Shown: positions 11,290 to 22,900 of the stretch, piece by piece
How the letters are laid out: every line of letters begins with the position of its first letter
Position numbering within the stretch: position 1 is the stretch's first letter
Source: Closterium sp. Naga37s-1
Taxonomy: Eukaryota; Streptophyta; Zygnematophyceae; Desmidiales; Closteriaceae
Reading direction: 5' to 3'
Length of the DNA: 64,000 nucleotides
Assembly (NCBI GenBank): GCA_947471745.1
Contig: CANJKZ010000400.1
Span: 992,001 to 1,056,000, forward strand
Program-made: the position numbers and the translations under genes
Notes under the pieces: generated by a model
Told to the model about the DNA's origin: nothing
Databases searched by the model: none
Seen by the model: the letters and a program-made list of their open reading frames with translations, nothing else

Positions 11290-12630
11290 ATGTCTGGAGT
11301 TGCTATCTTTGACCTAGACTATGATGCTATCCTTGCTGCTATGTATGCTTTGTCTGTTAGTGCTGAGGGTGACTGTTACCTGTGTGTGCTGCCTGACCCA
11401 GGTATAGAGGCTGCTGCTCTAGGGGCTAGTGAGTCTGCTCTCCTTGGTACTGCGCTTCCTGACGCCTTGCACAACTTCACACTTGACTCAGGTGCCTCAC
11501 GCTGTTTCTTTCGCGACAGCACCACCCTCACTCCTCTCTTTGCACTTGTATCGGTCAGGCTGGCTGACCCCTCTGGGGGCCCAGTCCTTGCCCGTTCCTC
11601 CACTGTTCTCCCGTGTCCGGCGGTTCCGTCCGGCTCACTGTCAGGCCTTCACCTCCCGTCCTTCTCTACGAACTTGGTGAGTACCGCTGCCCTCCAGGAC
11701 GCGATGGTCACTACTACCACTCCTGGGGGTCAGCGTGTGTCGATCTGCACGTGTAAACGGACGGGACGTCACCTGGCCACGTTCACTCGTCGGCTTGGGT
11801 CGAGTCTGTACACACTGGCTACCGAGCCTCCTCAGGTAGCTGCATCTGCTCAGGTGTCCGCGTCAGGTAAGGTAGCACCCCCTTGCTCGTGTCGCCTCCT
11901 GTCGCACCAGACCCTTCTGTGGCACCACCACCTGGGTCACCCCTCCCTGCCACGCCTTCGTGGCATGCACTCCCACCTCCTTGTCTCTGGTTTTCCCAGG
12001 TCTCTGCCTCCCCTCCTGCCCTCGCCTGCCCCGCCCTGCCTTCCCTGCGTCGAAGGGTAGCAGCGCGCCGCTCCTCACTCCTCCTCGTTTCCCCCGACGA
12101 CTGCTCCCCTGCAGACTCTCCACATGGATGTGTGGGGCCCCGCCCACGTTAGTGGACAGGGCCGCGAGCACTATTTTTTGCTGGTTGTTGACGACTACAC
12201 GCGGTACACCACGGTCTTCCCCTTGCGCAGCAAGGGTCAGGTCGTTGATGTCTTGATCCCTTGGATCCGCGCAGTCCGTCTCCAGCTCCGCGAGCAGTTT
12301 AGTACGGACCTTCTTGTCCTGCGTCTGCTCTCTGACAGAGGTGGTGAGTTCTCCGACCTCTTGCGGGACTTTTGTCATAGGGAGGGCATCCTCCAGTCGT
12401 TCAAACTTCCGGCCTTCCCACAACAAAATGGGATTGCTGAGCTCCGCATTGGCTTAGTCATGGAGGTCGCTCGTACCTCCATGATCCATGCGGCTGCTCC
12501 CCATTTTCTGTGGCCGTTTGCGTTCCGGTACACTGCGCATCAGCTCAACCTCTGGCCCCGTGTCTCCTTGCCAGAGACCTCGCCTACACTACGTTGGACG
12601 GGGAAGGTTGGCGATGCGTCGGTGTTCTGA
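11290..12630 (+). pseudogene. Copia 2 protease and integrase
   Basis: Contains the aspartic protease motif LDSGASRCFF at about 11485, the GAG-pre-integrase HHLGHPS motif and the integrase core (LLVVDDYTRYTTVFP and SDRGGEF), followed by AELRIGLVMEVARTSM. A TAG at 12058-12060 divides it before the catalytic core, and the frame fails near 12630. After it comes a repetitive linker (about 12910-13558) rich in GAE/GGAE pentads, with no RT. Confidence 0.85.
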
Positions 12631-13869
12631 GTCTGGGGATCTTGTGCCTTTGTTCGCGATACGTCTGTGGACAAGCTCTCCGCCCGCGCTATTCCCTGCG
12701 TCTTCCTTGTTTTTTCCCCTGACGCTCTTGGCTGGAAATTTTACCACCCCTCCTCGCGCCGTGTCTTCCCATCTCAGGACGTTACGTTTGACGAGTCGGT
12801 ACCCTTTTACCGTCTCTTCCCCTAGCGCTCTGCTCCTCCCCCACCACCGCCGCTCTTCCTTGCTCCAGGTCCCCTTCCGGTAGACCCCCTCCCCCCTCAG
12901 GGTCCTGCTCCGTCAGGTATGTCTCAGGTAGACCCTCTCCCTGGTACTGCACCTGTTGAGGTAGCTTTTGGCTCAGGTGCTGCTCCAGGTGCTGCGTTTG
13001 GGGGTGCTGCGTCTAGGGGTGCGGAGCTTGGGGGTGCGGAGTCTGAGGGTGCCGGGTCTGTGGGTGCGGAGCTTGGGGGTGCGGAGTCTGAGGGTGCCGG
13101 GTCTTGGGGTGCTGAGCCTGGGGGTGCGGAGCCTGGGGGTGCTGAGCCTGAGGGTGTGGAGCCTGGGGGTGCTGAGCCTGAGGGTGTGGAGCCTGGCCGT
13201 GCTGAGTCTGAGGGTGCTGAGTCTAGGGGTGCTGAGCCGAGGGGCATTGCTTCTTCTGGAGGTCCTGCAGGTGCTTCGCCACGCCTGTCTCCCCGGCCGG
13301 AGCCTCTCTCCCCGCAGCAGCTGCACGAGTGGTTTGCTCAGCGCACCCGCCTTCGTAGAGGGGCTGCCGGAGCTGGAGTCTCTACCGCTGGAGACACTGG
13401 AGCTGGAGGTGCTGGAGTTACTGCTGGAGCTGAAGGTGCTGCAGCTGCTGGTCCTGGAGGTGCTCGTACCGGGAGTACTAGAGCCGCCGAGACTGGTGGT
13501 GTTGGGGGAGCTGGAGCTGGAGACCCTACGGAGCCTGGAGCTGCGGGGGCTGAGCCTATGATCAATGTGTTGTTTGTTCTCTTTTGTATATAACTCTGCA
13601 TGTGAACTGGCCTTGTGGCCCTTTTCTTGTGCTCGGACTGTGTGGTGACTTTGTGATCCACCCTGAGCTTGCTTTGCTTTTCTTGACTGGTCTTGTGACC
13701 ACTTGTTCTCCCCCACTTTGCCTATGGGGGTGTGTCAGAATGTTATCGTGCTTACAGTTCTGTAGGCTATAGTGGGGTAGCCCATAAGGGGTACAACCCA
13801 ATTAGGGTTAGTACTTGTACCCAACTCTTTCATAGTTCATTTATTCTCGTTCATTCTTCTGACAATGGG

Positions 13870-15393
13870 CTGTAAACCGTTGCCAAAATCCTGTAGCAGT
13901 ATGGCTCTAATGGCGATGTCACTTGCATCTATAACTATTTCGAATGGGTGGTGAGGGTCGGCGATGCCCAGTACGGGCGGTGAACAGAGAACATTTTTCA
14001 GGGCGGAGAAGGTAGCATGCTCTTTCTCCCCCCACATAAAGGGACCCCCTTTCTCAGCAAATCCGTTAGTGGTGCCGTTAACCGTGCCATGTCGGGGACG
14101 AACCGACACACGTAATTAACGAACCCTAAATAACTTTGCAGCTCCGTGATGTTCATCGGGGGGTGCCACGCTTTGACCGTGTCCAGCTTCTTTGGGTCGA
14201 TTTCAACCCCAGCCTCCGAAATAACGTGCCCCAAAAACTCTAGCCTGTCCTGAAAAAACTCGCACTTGGAACCCTTGGTCAGTAGCCTGTGCTCGTCTAA
14301 ATTTTTCAAAACTGCTTCCAGATCTGCTAAGCGCTGTTGCTTGTCTCGACTGTAGACGAGGATATCGTCGAGGTAAACTATCACGCATTTATCTAAGAGT
14401 GGCCTAAACGCCTCGTTCATGGTCATCTGGAATGTCGCGGGTGCGTTGGTCAGCCCGAAAGGCATCACTGTGTACTCAAATGACATGTACCTAGTCCTAA
14501 ATGCTCTCTTGGCGCTATCCGATGGTTCGACCCGAATCTGATGGTAACCTCCCCGTAAATCGATTTTCGAAAAGACTCGTGCAGTTCGTAGTTCATATAT
14601 CAGTTCGTCGGCATGGGAGATGGGGTATCGCGATTTGATCGTAACCCTGTTCAGTGCCCTGTAGTTGATGCACATGCAAAAACCTCAGTCCTTTTTCGGT
14701 ATGAACTGTATTGGTGCGGCGAACGGTGACGAGCTTGGTCGGATGGTTTTTTTCTCTAACAGGTAATCTAACCGCTTGGCTGTGTCAGTCTAAACTATCG
14801 CTGTACGGTTGGCTGTGCCCTGGGTTCTAATTCTATTCGGTGATCGTGTGCCCGCTGAGGTGGCAGTCCCTCCGGTAAGTCGTCGGGAAAAATCCCCGGG
14901 TACTATTTCAACAGTTCCTGTAGTTCGGGTGGTACAGCTGCTAGTAGTTTCTGAAAATCGCTCGGCTGCTCTGCTTCTTCCACTACTACGATATCCACCG
15001 CGTACACGTCAGCTCAAGCGGCGACAGCCCGTTTCATTGTGATGGCGTTGACGTGGACCGTTCAAGAGTCAGGCGACTGCCAGCGAGGTAGTTCAACCCA
15101 GTTACTTCTACTCCGCACAGTGCAGCTACATATCGTCCAGTCGATTCACAGGTTGTACCGTCGCAGCCAATCACGTCCCAGTAAAATGTTGTGCGCATTT
15201 CTTGTGTAAACCCGAAGTTCCCCCCGCAGTGGACTTTTACTCTCTCCTCTTTATCCCGTATGGCCACTGCCGTTCCGTCAACTAAGCGTGCGTCTATCTC
15301 CGGTAAACACCGACTAAGTGCCAATTGCAGCTTCCGTGCAGTCGCGGTATTAACTAAGTTGTGACTTGCGCCTCCGTCTATAAAAATCTTCAC
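13870..15393 (-). pseudogene. Gypsy A protease, RT, start of RNase H
   Basis: Minus strand. The aspartic protease IDGGASHNLVN lies near 15360-15390. The RT region runs from about 14710, with MCINYRALNRVTIKSRYP, IDLRGGYHQIRV, MPFGLTNAPATFQ and the catalytic YLDDILVYS at about 14370. The RNase H begins with FEIVIDAS and stops at the Copia 2 insertion. A TGA precedes the MCINY block near 14680 and other frame breaks exist, so the copy is inactive. Confidence 0.85.
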
Positions 15394-16134
15394 CGCTGCG
15401 CCCTGTATTTTCCCATGGATCAGTACTGGGCAATCCGTCGTTGTACCCTCCTTATTCTGTCAAGATAGTAGGTGAACATGGGCTTAGGAGAAACCCTAGC
15501 ATAGGTTGATGTCGAGAGGAAGGAGAGGGAGTAGCACAAATAGGATGGTTGCACTATAGAATTGCTAAGTACAAATAGATGAGAAACATGCAAGGACAGG
15601 TGCACCACAAGAAGGAAATCATTATGCCTACACTACAACTACAAGCAATTATAAAATATGTAAACATATTTAGATGCGCCCCCGTAATTGGTTGTAGGAA
15701 GAAGTGTAGTTACGCCCCCTGAACGGGTACACCACACGCAGTGGAAGATGGCAAGGAGGTAAATTAGGAGGAGGATGTCAAACTAACGAACGAGAATGAA
15801 TGACCTATGAAAGAGTTGGGTACAAGTACTAACCCTAATTGGGTTGTACCCCTTATGGGCTACCCCACTATAGCCTACACAAATGTAAGCACTATAACAT
15901 TCTGACACACCCCCATAGGCAAAGTGGGGGAGAACAAGTGGTCACAAGACCAGTCAAGAAAAGCAAAGCAAGCTCAGGGTGGATCACAAAGTCACCACAC
16001 AGTCCGAGCACAAGCAAAGGGCCACAAGGCCAGTTCACATGCAGAGTTATATAAAAGAGAACAAACAGTACAGTGATCATACCCTAGCAAGTGTAAGCAT
16101 GCAGGTATATATGTAGATCACAGTACAAGCAAAG

Positions 16135-19100
16135 TCACGCAGTGAGCAAGTGAGGCAAAGTAGGCACAAGGCCTAACACAACAGAGAAGCGCTGATGATC
16201 ACCAGGCGGAAGTGCCTTGGTGAATATATCAGCAGTGTTGGCCCTAGTGGCCACGTACGCAAGACGAAGCTGGCCACGCTGCTGCAACTCTCAAGCAAGG
16301 AAGTATTGCAGAGCGATGTGCTTCGTTCTGTGCTCCAGTCTGTGCTCCTGATACAAGGCAACCATGGCCTTGTCGTCTACATACAGAACCGGAGGCGAAC
16401 GAGGCTGCTCTCCCAAGTCAGTCAGCAGCTAGGTGAGCCAGCGTAGCTTCTGTGCAGCCATGGCCCCTGCGTAGATCTCAGCCTCACAACTAGAGTTGAG
16501 AACCGAAGACGAGCGGGTAGACCGCCGGAAACAGAGCCGGAACCGAGGCTGTAGGTGTAACCCTGTGACGACCGCTCCGTAGCAGAGTCGTTAACCCAAG
16601 AAGCGTCTGCGTGACCAATGAGGACAACTGGACCCCGTCCTCCAAACACAAGCCCTATGCCTGACGTACTGCACAAGTAACGCAGTACCCTCTTCGCAGC
16701 ATCCCAGTGCACCTTTCGGTGCCTACCGGGAGCCACGTAGCGAGCCAAGAGGCTGAGAGGGTACGCGAGGTCAGGTCGTGTGCACTTCATCAGGTACATG
16801 AGGCAACCCCCAAGCTCTGGGTACGGACCACTCGGCTTTACGGACTCGTCCGAAGGTGGAGCTGAGAGCAAGTGGCTGGTAGACAGAGGAGTGGGCTGTG
16901 GCGAGGAGAACTGGAAGTCGAAGCGCTAAAGGACCTGGTGCACCATGTGTGACTGAGTCAGGGTGATGGCCCCAGTTAATCTGTAAGCCAAGATAGGTGC
17001 ACAGCTCACCTAGGTCAGTGCAGATGCGTCTCTTCTGCAGCTCCGACTTCACAAGGGTCAATGCCTGAGTGTCTGCAGTGGCAAAGACGAGGTCGTTGAC
17101 GTACACGAGGACATAGAACGGCGGCAGCAACGTGTCGGTGCGTAGAAACAGCGACGGGTCAGCAGTAGAAGGAGGAAACTCAAGAGCCGACTGAAGCCTC
17201 TAGCAACGTAACACGCCTTGAAGGCAGGCGGAGAACCCGGCGGCCGCTTCACCCTGAAAATCCACATGCCATGAACTAGGTTCGCCCGAGACGGGGGAAC
17301 TACGTCGACATAGGTGTCTGTGGACTTCTAGGATGCCATCTCGGCATCCATGGCTGCCTGCCACTGAGAGGAGTAAGGACACGTAATCGCCTCTGCGTAA
17401 GAGCGCGGGGTCGCGATGTCTGGTGCATCTGGGTCTCCCTCAGGGGCAAGCAGCATGGAAGCGAAACGAGGTACAACAGCTGCAAGACACTCAAAATTCT
17501 CCTGCCTGTCCTCAAGGACGTGCGTGCCAAGAGCAGACTCACCCCCGACGGACGGAGGATTGGCAGACTCAGACTCATTAACAAGAGCAGTGGCACAGTC
17601 TAGACGACAGGCAGCAGCAAAGTCAACCAGCTCAGCAACGAGCGAGGTCAGACTCAGGGTCAGGGACGGCAGGAAGTGAGGACTCAGGAGGAGGCGGTAG
17701 AGGAACACGTAGTGGAATAGAGGAAGGACGAAGTGCCATAGCGTGTGTGCCCGGGACAGGAGGAGGACGCGGACGAGGAACATGACGACCATTGGAAACA
17801 GAGGAGGCAGGACGAGACGCATGCAGGACGACCGCCGGTCTGCTCAGTGTAAGGAGAAGGAGCAGGCAGTGCGTAGGCTGGGTGTAACAGCGGCTGCGAC
17901 TGGTCAGGCGGTGGACACAGTAAGGGAGGAGTAAGGCCAGGAGAAGACGGGACACCAAGAACCTGCTGAAGAAGGGGAACGAAGTACGGTCGTGGCCGCA
18001 CAGTGCCTCTAGCACCAGTACCACCAGACACAGCACCCCCAGCTCCAGAACCTCCAACACAGGGGCAACAGCTCCAGCTCCTCCAGCTCCAGCGCCTCCC
18101 GCGCCGGTGCCTCCAGCTCCAGCGCCAACAGCTCCAGCTCCTCTAGCTCCAGCGCCACCAGCAACAGTGCCTCCAGCTCCAGTGCCTCCATCCCCAACAG
18201 CTCTAGGCTCCGTAGAGTCTCCAGCTCTAGCGCCCCCAACACTACCAGTCCCTGCAGTTCCAGTACCCCTGGAACGAGCACCTCCAGGACCAGCAGCTGC
18301 AGCACCTCCGGTACCACCAGCTGCAGCAGTAACTCCAACACCTCCAGCTCCAGTGTCTCCAGCAGTAGAGTTTCCAACTCTGACAGCTCCACTCCGAAGG
18401 CGAGTGCGCTGAGCATACCACTCGCGCAGCTGCTGCAGGGAGAGAGGCTCCGGCCGGGGAGACAGTCGTGGTGAAGCACCCACAGGACCTCCAGAAGAAG
18501 CAGTACCCCGAGGCTCAGCACCCCCAGGCTCCACACCCTCAGGCTCAGCACCCCCAGACTCCACACCCGCAGGCTGAGCACCCCCAGGCTCCGCACCCCC
18601 AGGCTCCGCACCCCTAGACGCAGCACCCCCATACGCAGCACCTCGAGCAGCACCTGAGTCGACAGCTACCTCAACAGGCACAGTACCAGGGAGAGGGTCT
18701 AGCTGAGACACACCTGAGGGAGCAGGACCCTGGGGGGGGAGGGGGTCAACCGGAGGGGGACCTGGAGCAAGGAAGAGTGGCGGGGGTGGGGGAGGAGAAG
18801 AGCGGTAGGGGAAGAGACGGTACAAGGGAACCGACTCGTCAAAAGTGACGTCCAAAGAGGGGAAGATACGGCACGAGGTGGGGTGGTAAAACTGCTAGCC
18901 AGGCGCGTCAGGGGAAAATACAAGGAAGACGCAGGGAATAGCATGGGCCGAGAGCTTGTCCGCAGACGTATCGCGAACAAAGGCACGAGAACCCCAAACC
19001 CGGAACACCGACGCATCGCCAACCTTCCCCGTCCACCGCAGGGTAGGCGAGGTCTCCGGCAAGGAGACACGGGGCTAGAGGTCGAGCTGATGCGCAGCGT

Positions 19101-20408
19101 ACCGGACCGCAAACGGCCACAGAAAATGGGGAGCAGCCGCATGGATCATGGAGGTACCAGCGACCTCCATGACTAAGCCAATGCGGCACTCACCAATCCC
19201 ATTTTGCTGAGGAGAATCTGGAAGCGTGAACGACTGGAGAATGCCCTCCCCATGACAAAAGTCCCGCAAGAAGTCGGAGGAGAACTCACCACCTCTGTCA
19301 GAGTGCAGACGCAGGGCAGGAAGGTCCTGGCGGAACCGCTCGCAGAGCTGGAGACGGACTGCGCGGATCCAAGGGATCAAGACATCAGGGACCTCCCCCT
19401 TGCTGAGCAAGGAGAAGACCGTGGTGTACCGCGTGTAGTCGACAACAACCAGCAGAAAGTAGCGCTCGCGGCCCTGTCCGTTGACGCGGGCTGGGCCCCA
19501 CACGTCCATGTGGAGAGTCTGCAGGGGAGCAGTCGTTGGGGGAAACGAGGAGGAGTGAGGAGCGGCGCGCTGCCGCCGCTCGACGCAAGAAAGGCAGGGC
19601 GGGGCAGGCAGGAGGCGACATGAACAAGGGGGTGCTACCTGACCTGACGCGGACATCTGGGCAGACGCAGCTACCTGAAGAGACTCAGTAGCCAGTGCGT
19701 ATAGACTCGACCCGGGCCAACGAATGAACGTGGCCAGGTGGCGGCCCGTCCGTGTACAAGTGCAGATCGACACACGCGAACCCCCAGGAGTGGTGGTAGT
19801 GACCATCGCATCCTGGAGGGCAGCGGTACTCACCAAGTTCGTAGAGAACGACGGGAGGTGAAGGCCTGACAGTGAGCCGGAAGGAACCGCCGGACTGGGA
19901 GAACAGTGGAGGAATGGGCAAGGACTGGGCCCCCGGAGGGGTCAGCCAGTCTGATCGGTACAGGTGCAGAGAGAGGATTGAGAGTGATGCTGTCGTGAAA
20001 GAAACAGCGTGAAGCACCTGAGTCAAGTGTGAAGGTGTGCAAGGCCTCAGCAGGCGCAGTATCAGGGAGAGCAGACTCACTAGCACCTAGAGCAGAAGCC
20101 TCTATACCTGGGTCAGGCAGCACATACAGGGAACAGTCACCCTCAGTACCAATAGTCAAAGCATACATGGCAGTGAGGATAGCGTCATAGTCTAGAGCAA
20201 AGATATCCACACCCTGCCTAAGCAGCTCTAGCAAGCGGGGGAGCTCAGCCGCGTCGCCAAACTTTGCACGCCAGGTGTCGCTCAGACAGGAGATGCAGCG
20301 GGACTGTGTGTGACCAACTGTCCCGCACGTCTGACCAGCCTGATCACCTGTGTGAATGACGTACGGGCAGCGAGCACTACTCCGAGATGCCCACGCTGAG
20401 TGTACCAC
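16135..20408 (-). pseudogene. Copia 3 protease-integrase-RT-RNase H remnant
   Basis: Minus strand. The zinc-binding-like block CPYVIHTGDQAGQTC is near 20360 and the protease LDSGASRCFF near 20010. The integrase lies at about 19530-19100 (LLVVVDYTRYTTVF and SDRGGEF). A long Pro/Gly-rich linker follows. The RT start (MWIFRVKRPPGSPPAFKA) jumps after VARGF directly to STADPSLF, losing the fingers and palm segment, and the catalytic motif reads YVNDL rather than YVDDL. RNase H follows to a stop at 16135-16137. Several frameshifts are present. Confidence 0.8.
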
Positions 20409-20512
20409 TCACGGAGTTGCTGAGGCGTAAGGGTCCCGCGAGGATGCCGCTGCAACTGCACCAGGCCACCGCCAGAAACTCCCAATTGAACAGCTGTACA
20501 GCGACTGCCACT

Positions 20513-21918
20513 TGTTAGAATCAAGAACGGAATGAATGAAACAGAGAAGAGAGATTTCACTAGCAAGCAGTTGAGTACATATAGCAAACCCTAAATTTGG
20601 CTGTACTCACTATTGAGTACCCCACTGCAGGCTAGACAAATATAATATTCTGACACACCCCCATAGTCAAAGTGGGGTATGATCAGCACAACAAGCAAAG
20701 CAAAGCAAGCTCAGGGTGGATCACGACGTCACCACACAATCTGAGCACAAGTACAAGGAGCAGCAGTTTATAGTTCACAAATATAAGCAAAGCTAGAGGC
20801 AGTCACAGACGGTAAGTGAGGAGGGGGAGGGACTGTGAGAGGAGAGGAGATAGGAGACGACAGGTGAAGCAGCAGATACACGGGCAACAGGAGCGGCGCG
20901 CACTGTGGCTACCGGAGATTGTAGCCTCTGGACTACTGGAGTAACTGGCTCTGCAGCTAACTCTGAGCGGCAGGAGCAACGGACCCACGGGCGACTGGCG
21001 CAGCAGGCTCGCTGGGCTACTGGAGATTGTAGCCTCCGGACTACTGGCGCTGCTGACGACACAATGGCTACCTCCCTTCAACCTCCCCCACTGTCGCACC
21101 CCCCTTTCACACACCCCCTGCTGCACCTCTAGCACTACTCACACTCCACCCCCTAGTACCACTCCGTCGGCTCCCACATACCCACCCCCCTCAGCGGCAG
21201 CTGCAGCAGTGGGAGACGGAGGAGGAGGAGGAGCAGGGGAGGCCGCACACACCCTTCACCCCCATACTCGCCACCCCCAAACCCCAACACAGGGCAGGGC
21301 CGCAGCAGGGGCGGCAGCAGGGCAGGGCCGCAACGAAGACGGGGGCAGGGCCGCGACTGAGCAGGGCTGGGCAGGGCAGGGCAGGGCCGCGACGAAGACG
21401 GGAGGGGCCGACGCGCGGGCCCCCAGGGCGCCGTGACGGGCGACAGAAGGGGCGACGCGCGGCCCCCCCCAGGGCGCCTCGACGGGCGACGGGAAAAGGG
21501 GGGGGGGGGGTGCGCGGGCCCCCGGTGCGCCGCGACAGGCGACGAAACCGCCGCACGCCTCGGGGCGCACGACGGGCAGGCAGGGCGTCGCGCGCTCTGC
21601 AGGGCAGCGCGACGGGCAGAAAACCGCCGCGCGAAAAAAATGCCGCGCGCGACGAGCGCGCGGCAGGCAGGAGACAGCGCGCGCCCGAGGCGCGCCATAG
21701 GCAGGACAGCAGCGGAAGATAACGGTGGGCCCATGCACATGATCGACCCAGAAGGGTCGACCTGCTCTGATAGCATGTTAGAATCAAGAACGGAATGAAT
21801 GAAACAGAGATGAGAGATTTCACTAGCAAGCAGTTGAGTACATATAGCAAACCCTAAATTGGGCTATACTCACTATTGAGTACCCCACTGCAGGCTAGAC
21901 AAATATAATATTCTGACA
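20513..21918 (-). mobile_element. Short LTR element (Copia 4), nested in Copia 3
   Basis: 143-bp LTRs at 20513-20655 and 21776-21918 (TGTTAGAATCAAGAACGG...TTCTGACA) differ at three sites. The target duplication CCACT lies at 20508-20512 and 21919-21923. The PBS, read on the minus strand as TGCTATCAGAGC, is at 21764-21775, with a perfect 7-bp hairpin at 21743-21760. The interior (about 1.1 kb) has no recognisable gag or pol and is GC-rich. This is a TRIM-like non-autonomous element and the youngest layer of the nest by position. Confidence 0.92.
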
Positions 21919-21923
21919 CCACT

Positions 21924-22433
21924 ATTGCCGCCGCCACCACTCCTACGAGCGTACCACTCACGTAGCTGTTGGGGTGAAAGGGTCTCGTGCTGACTCCGAT
22001 GCAGCTGCGGCTGGCCACCGCCAGAAACTCCCCACCGAACAGCTCCACAGCGTTTGCTACTACGCTCGCCACCACTTCCGCTGCTGTCACCACCGCCGTC
22101 ACCACTCCCACCGCTACTACGAAGAGAAGTCATAGCGGGCAAGCACAGAGGCGCGCGAACAGCAGGGCAGCAGGGGCGGCGGGCGGGCCGCAAGGGGCGG
22201 CGAGCGGGGCTGCAGGGGCTGCGAGAGGGCCGCAAGGGGCGGCGGACAGGGCACCAGGGGCGGCTAGGGGGCCACCAGGGGCGGCGCGCGGGGCTGCAAG
22301 GGCGGCTCGCGGGCTGCAGGGGCGAGGGGCGGGCCGCAAGGGGCGGCGCAGGGGGCCTGGGGTCGACGGGCGGGCCGGGGCATGGGGGCGACGGGCGCGG
22401 GGCGACGGGCGACGGGCCGGGGCCTAGGGGCAA
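21924..22433 (-). pseudogene. Copia 3 gag remnant without capsid
   Basis: Minus strand. A Pro/Arg-rich leader reads into MTSLRSSGGSGDGGG and then ETLSPQQLREWYARR, the linker normally found after the capsid. The capsid segment present in Copia 2 (MASLHILAFDHEG...) is missing. The frame is cut by Copia 4, after which a second similar LTPQQLREWY segment occurs at about 20400-20450. Confidence 0.6.
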
Positions 22434-22439
22434 CGGGCG

Positions 22440-22900
22440 ACGGGCCTAGGGGCTACGGGCGTCGGTCCGGGGCCTAGGGGCGACGGGCGACGGGCCGGGG
22501 CCTAGGGGGCGACGGGCCGTGGCCTACGTGCGACGGGCCGGGGCCTAGGGGCGACGGGCGACAGGCCGGGGCCTAGGGGGCGACGGGCCGGGGCTAGGGG
22601 CTACGGGCCTAGGGGCGACGGGCGTCGGGCCGGGGCCTAGGGGCGACGAGCGACGGGCCGGGGCCGGGGCCTAGGGGTGACGGGTGCGGGGCGACGGGCG
22701 ACGGGCCGGGGCCTAGGGGCGTCGGGCGACGGGCCGGGGCTAGGGGCGACGGGTGCGGGCCTAGGGGCGACGGGCAACGGACCAGGGCCTAGAGGCGATT
22801 GACAGGCCGCACGAGGGCGGTGCGAGGGGCAGCAGGCGCGGCACGAGGGTCGCTAGGGGTCGCTAGGGGCGGCTAGTGGGGCAGCGATGTGGTGGGCCAA
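22440..22900. repeat. G-rich degenerate repeat in Copia 3 leader
   Basis: Repeated GGGGCGACGGGCGACGGGCC / GGGGCCTAGG motifs between the gag start and the PBS of Copia 3. It parallels the leader of Copia 2 and has a high potential for G-quadruplexes. Confidence 0.7.

Larger units (their letters stand above)
9253..13864 (+). mobile_element. Copia element 2, complete ends, RT deleted
   Basis: LTRs of 132 bp at 9253-9384 and 13733-13864 differ at two positions. The target duplication ATGGG lies at 9248-9252 and 13865-13869. The primer-binding site TGGTTTCAGAGC (9385-9396) resembles the initiator-tRNA-Met type. The interior has a GC-rich leader, gag, a zinc-knuckle-like region, protease and integrase. 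It then jumps from a repetitive linker (about 13558) to the 3' end; no RT or RNase H is present, so it cannot move on its own. It splits the RNase H of Gypsy A. Confidence 0.93.
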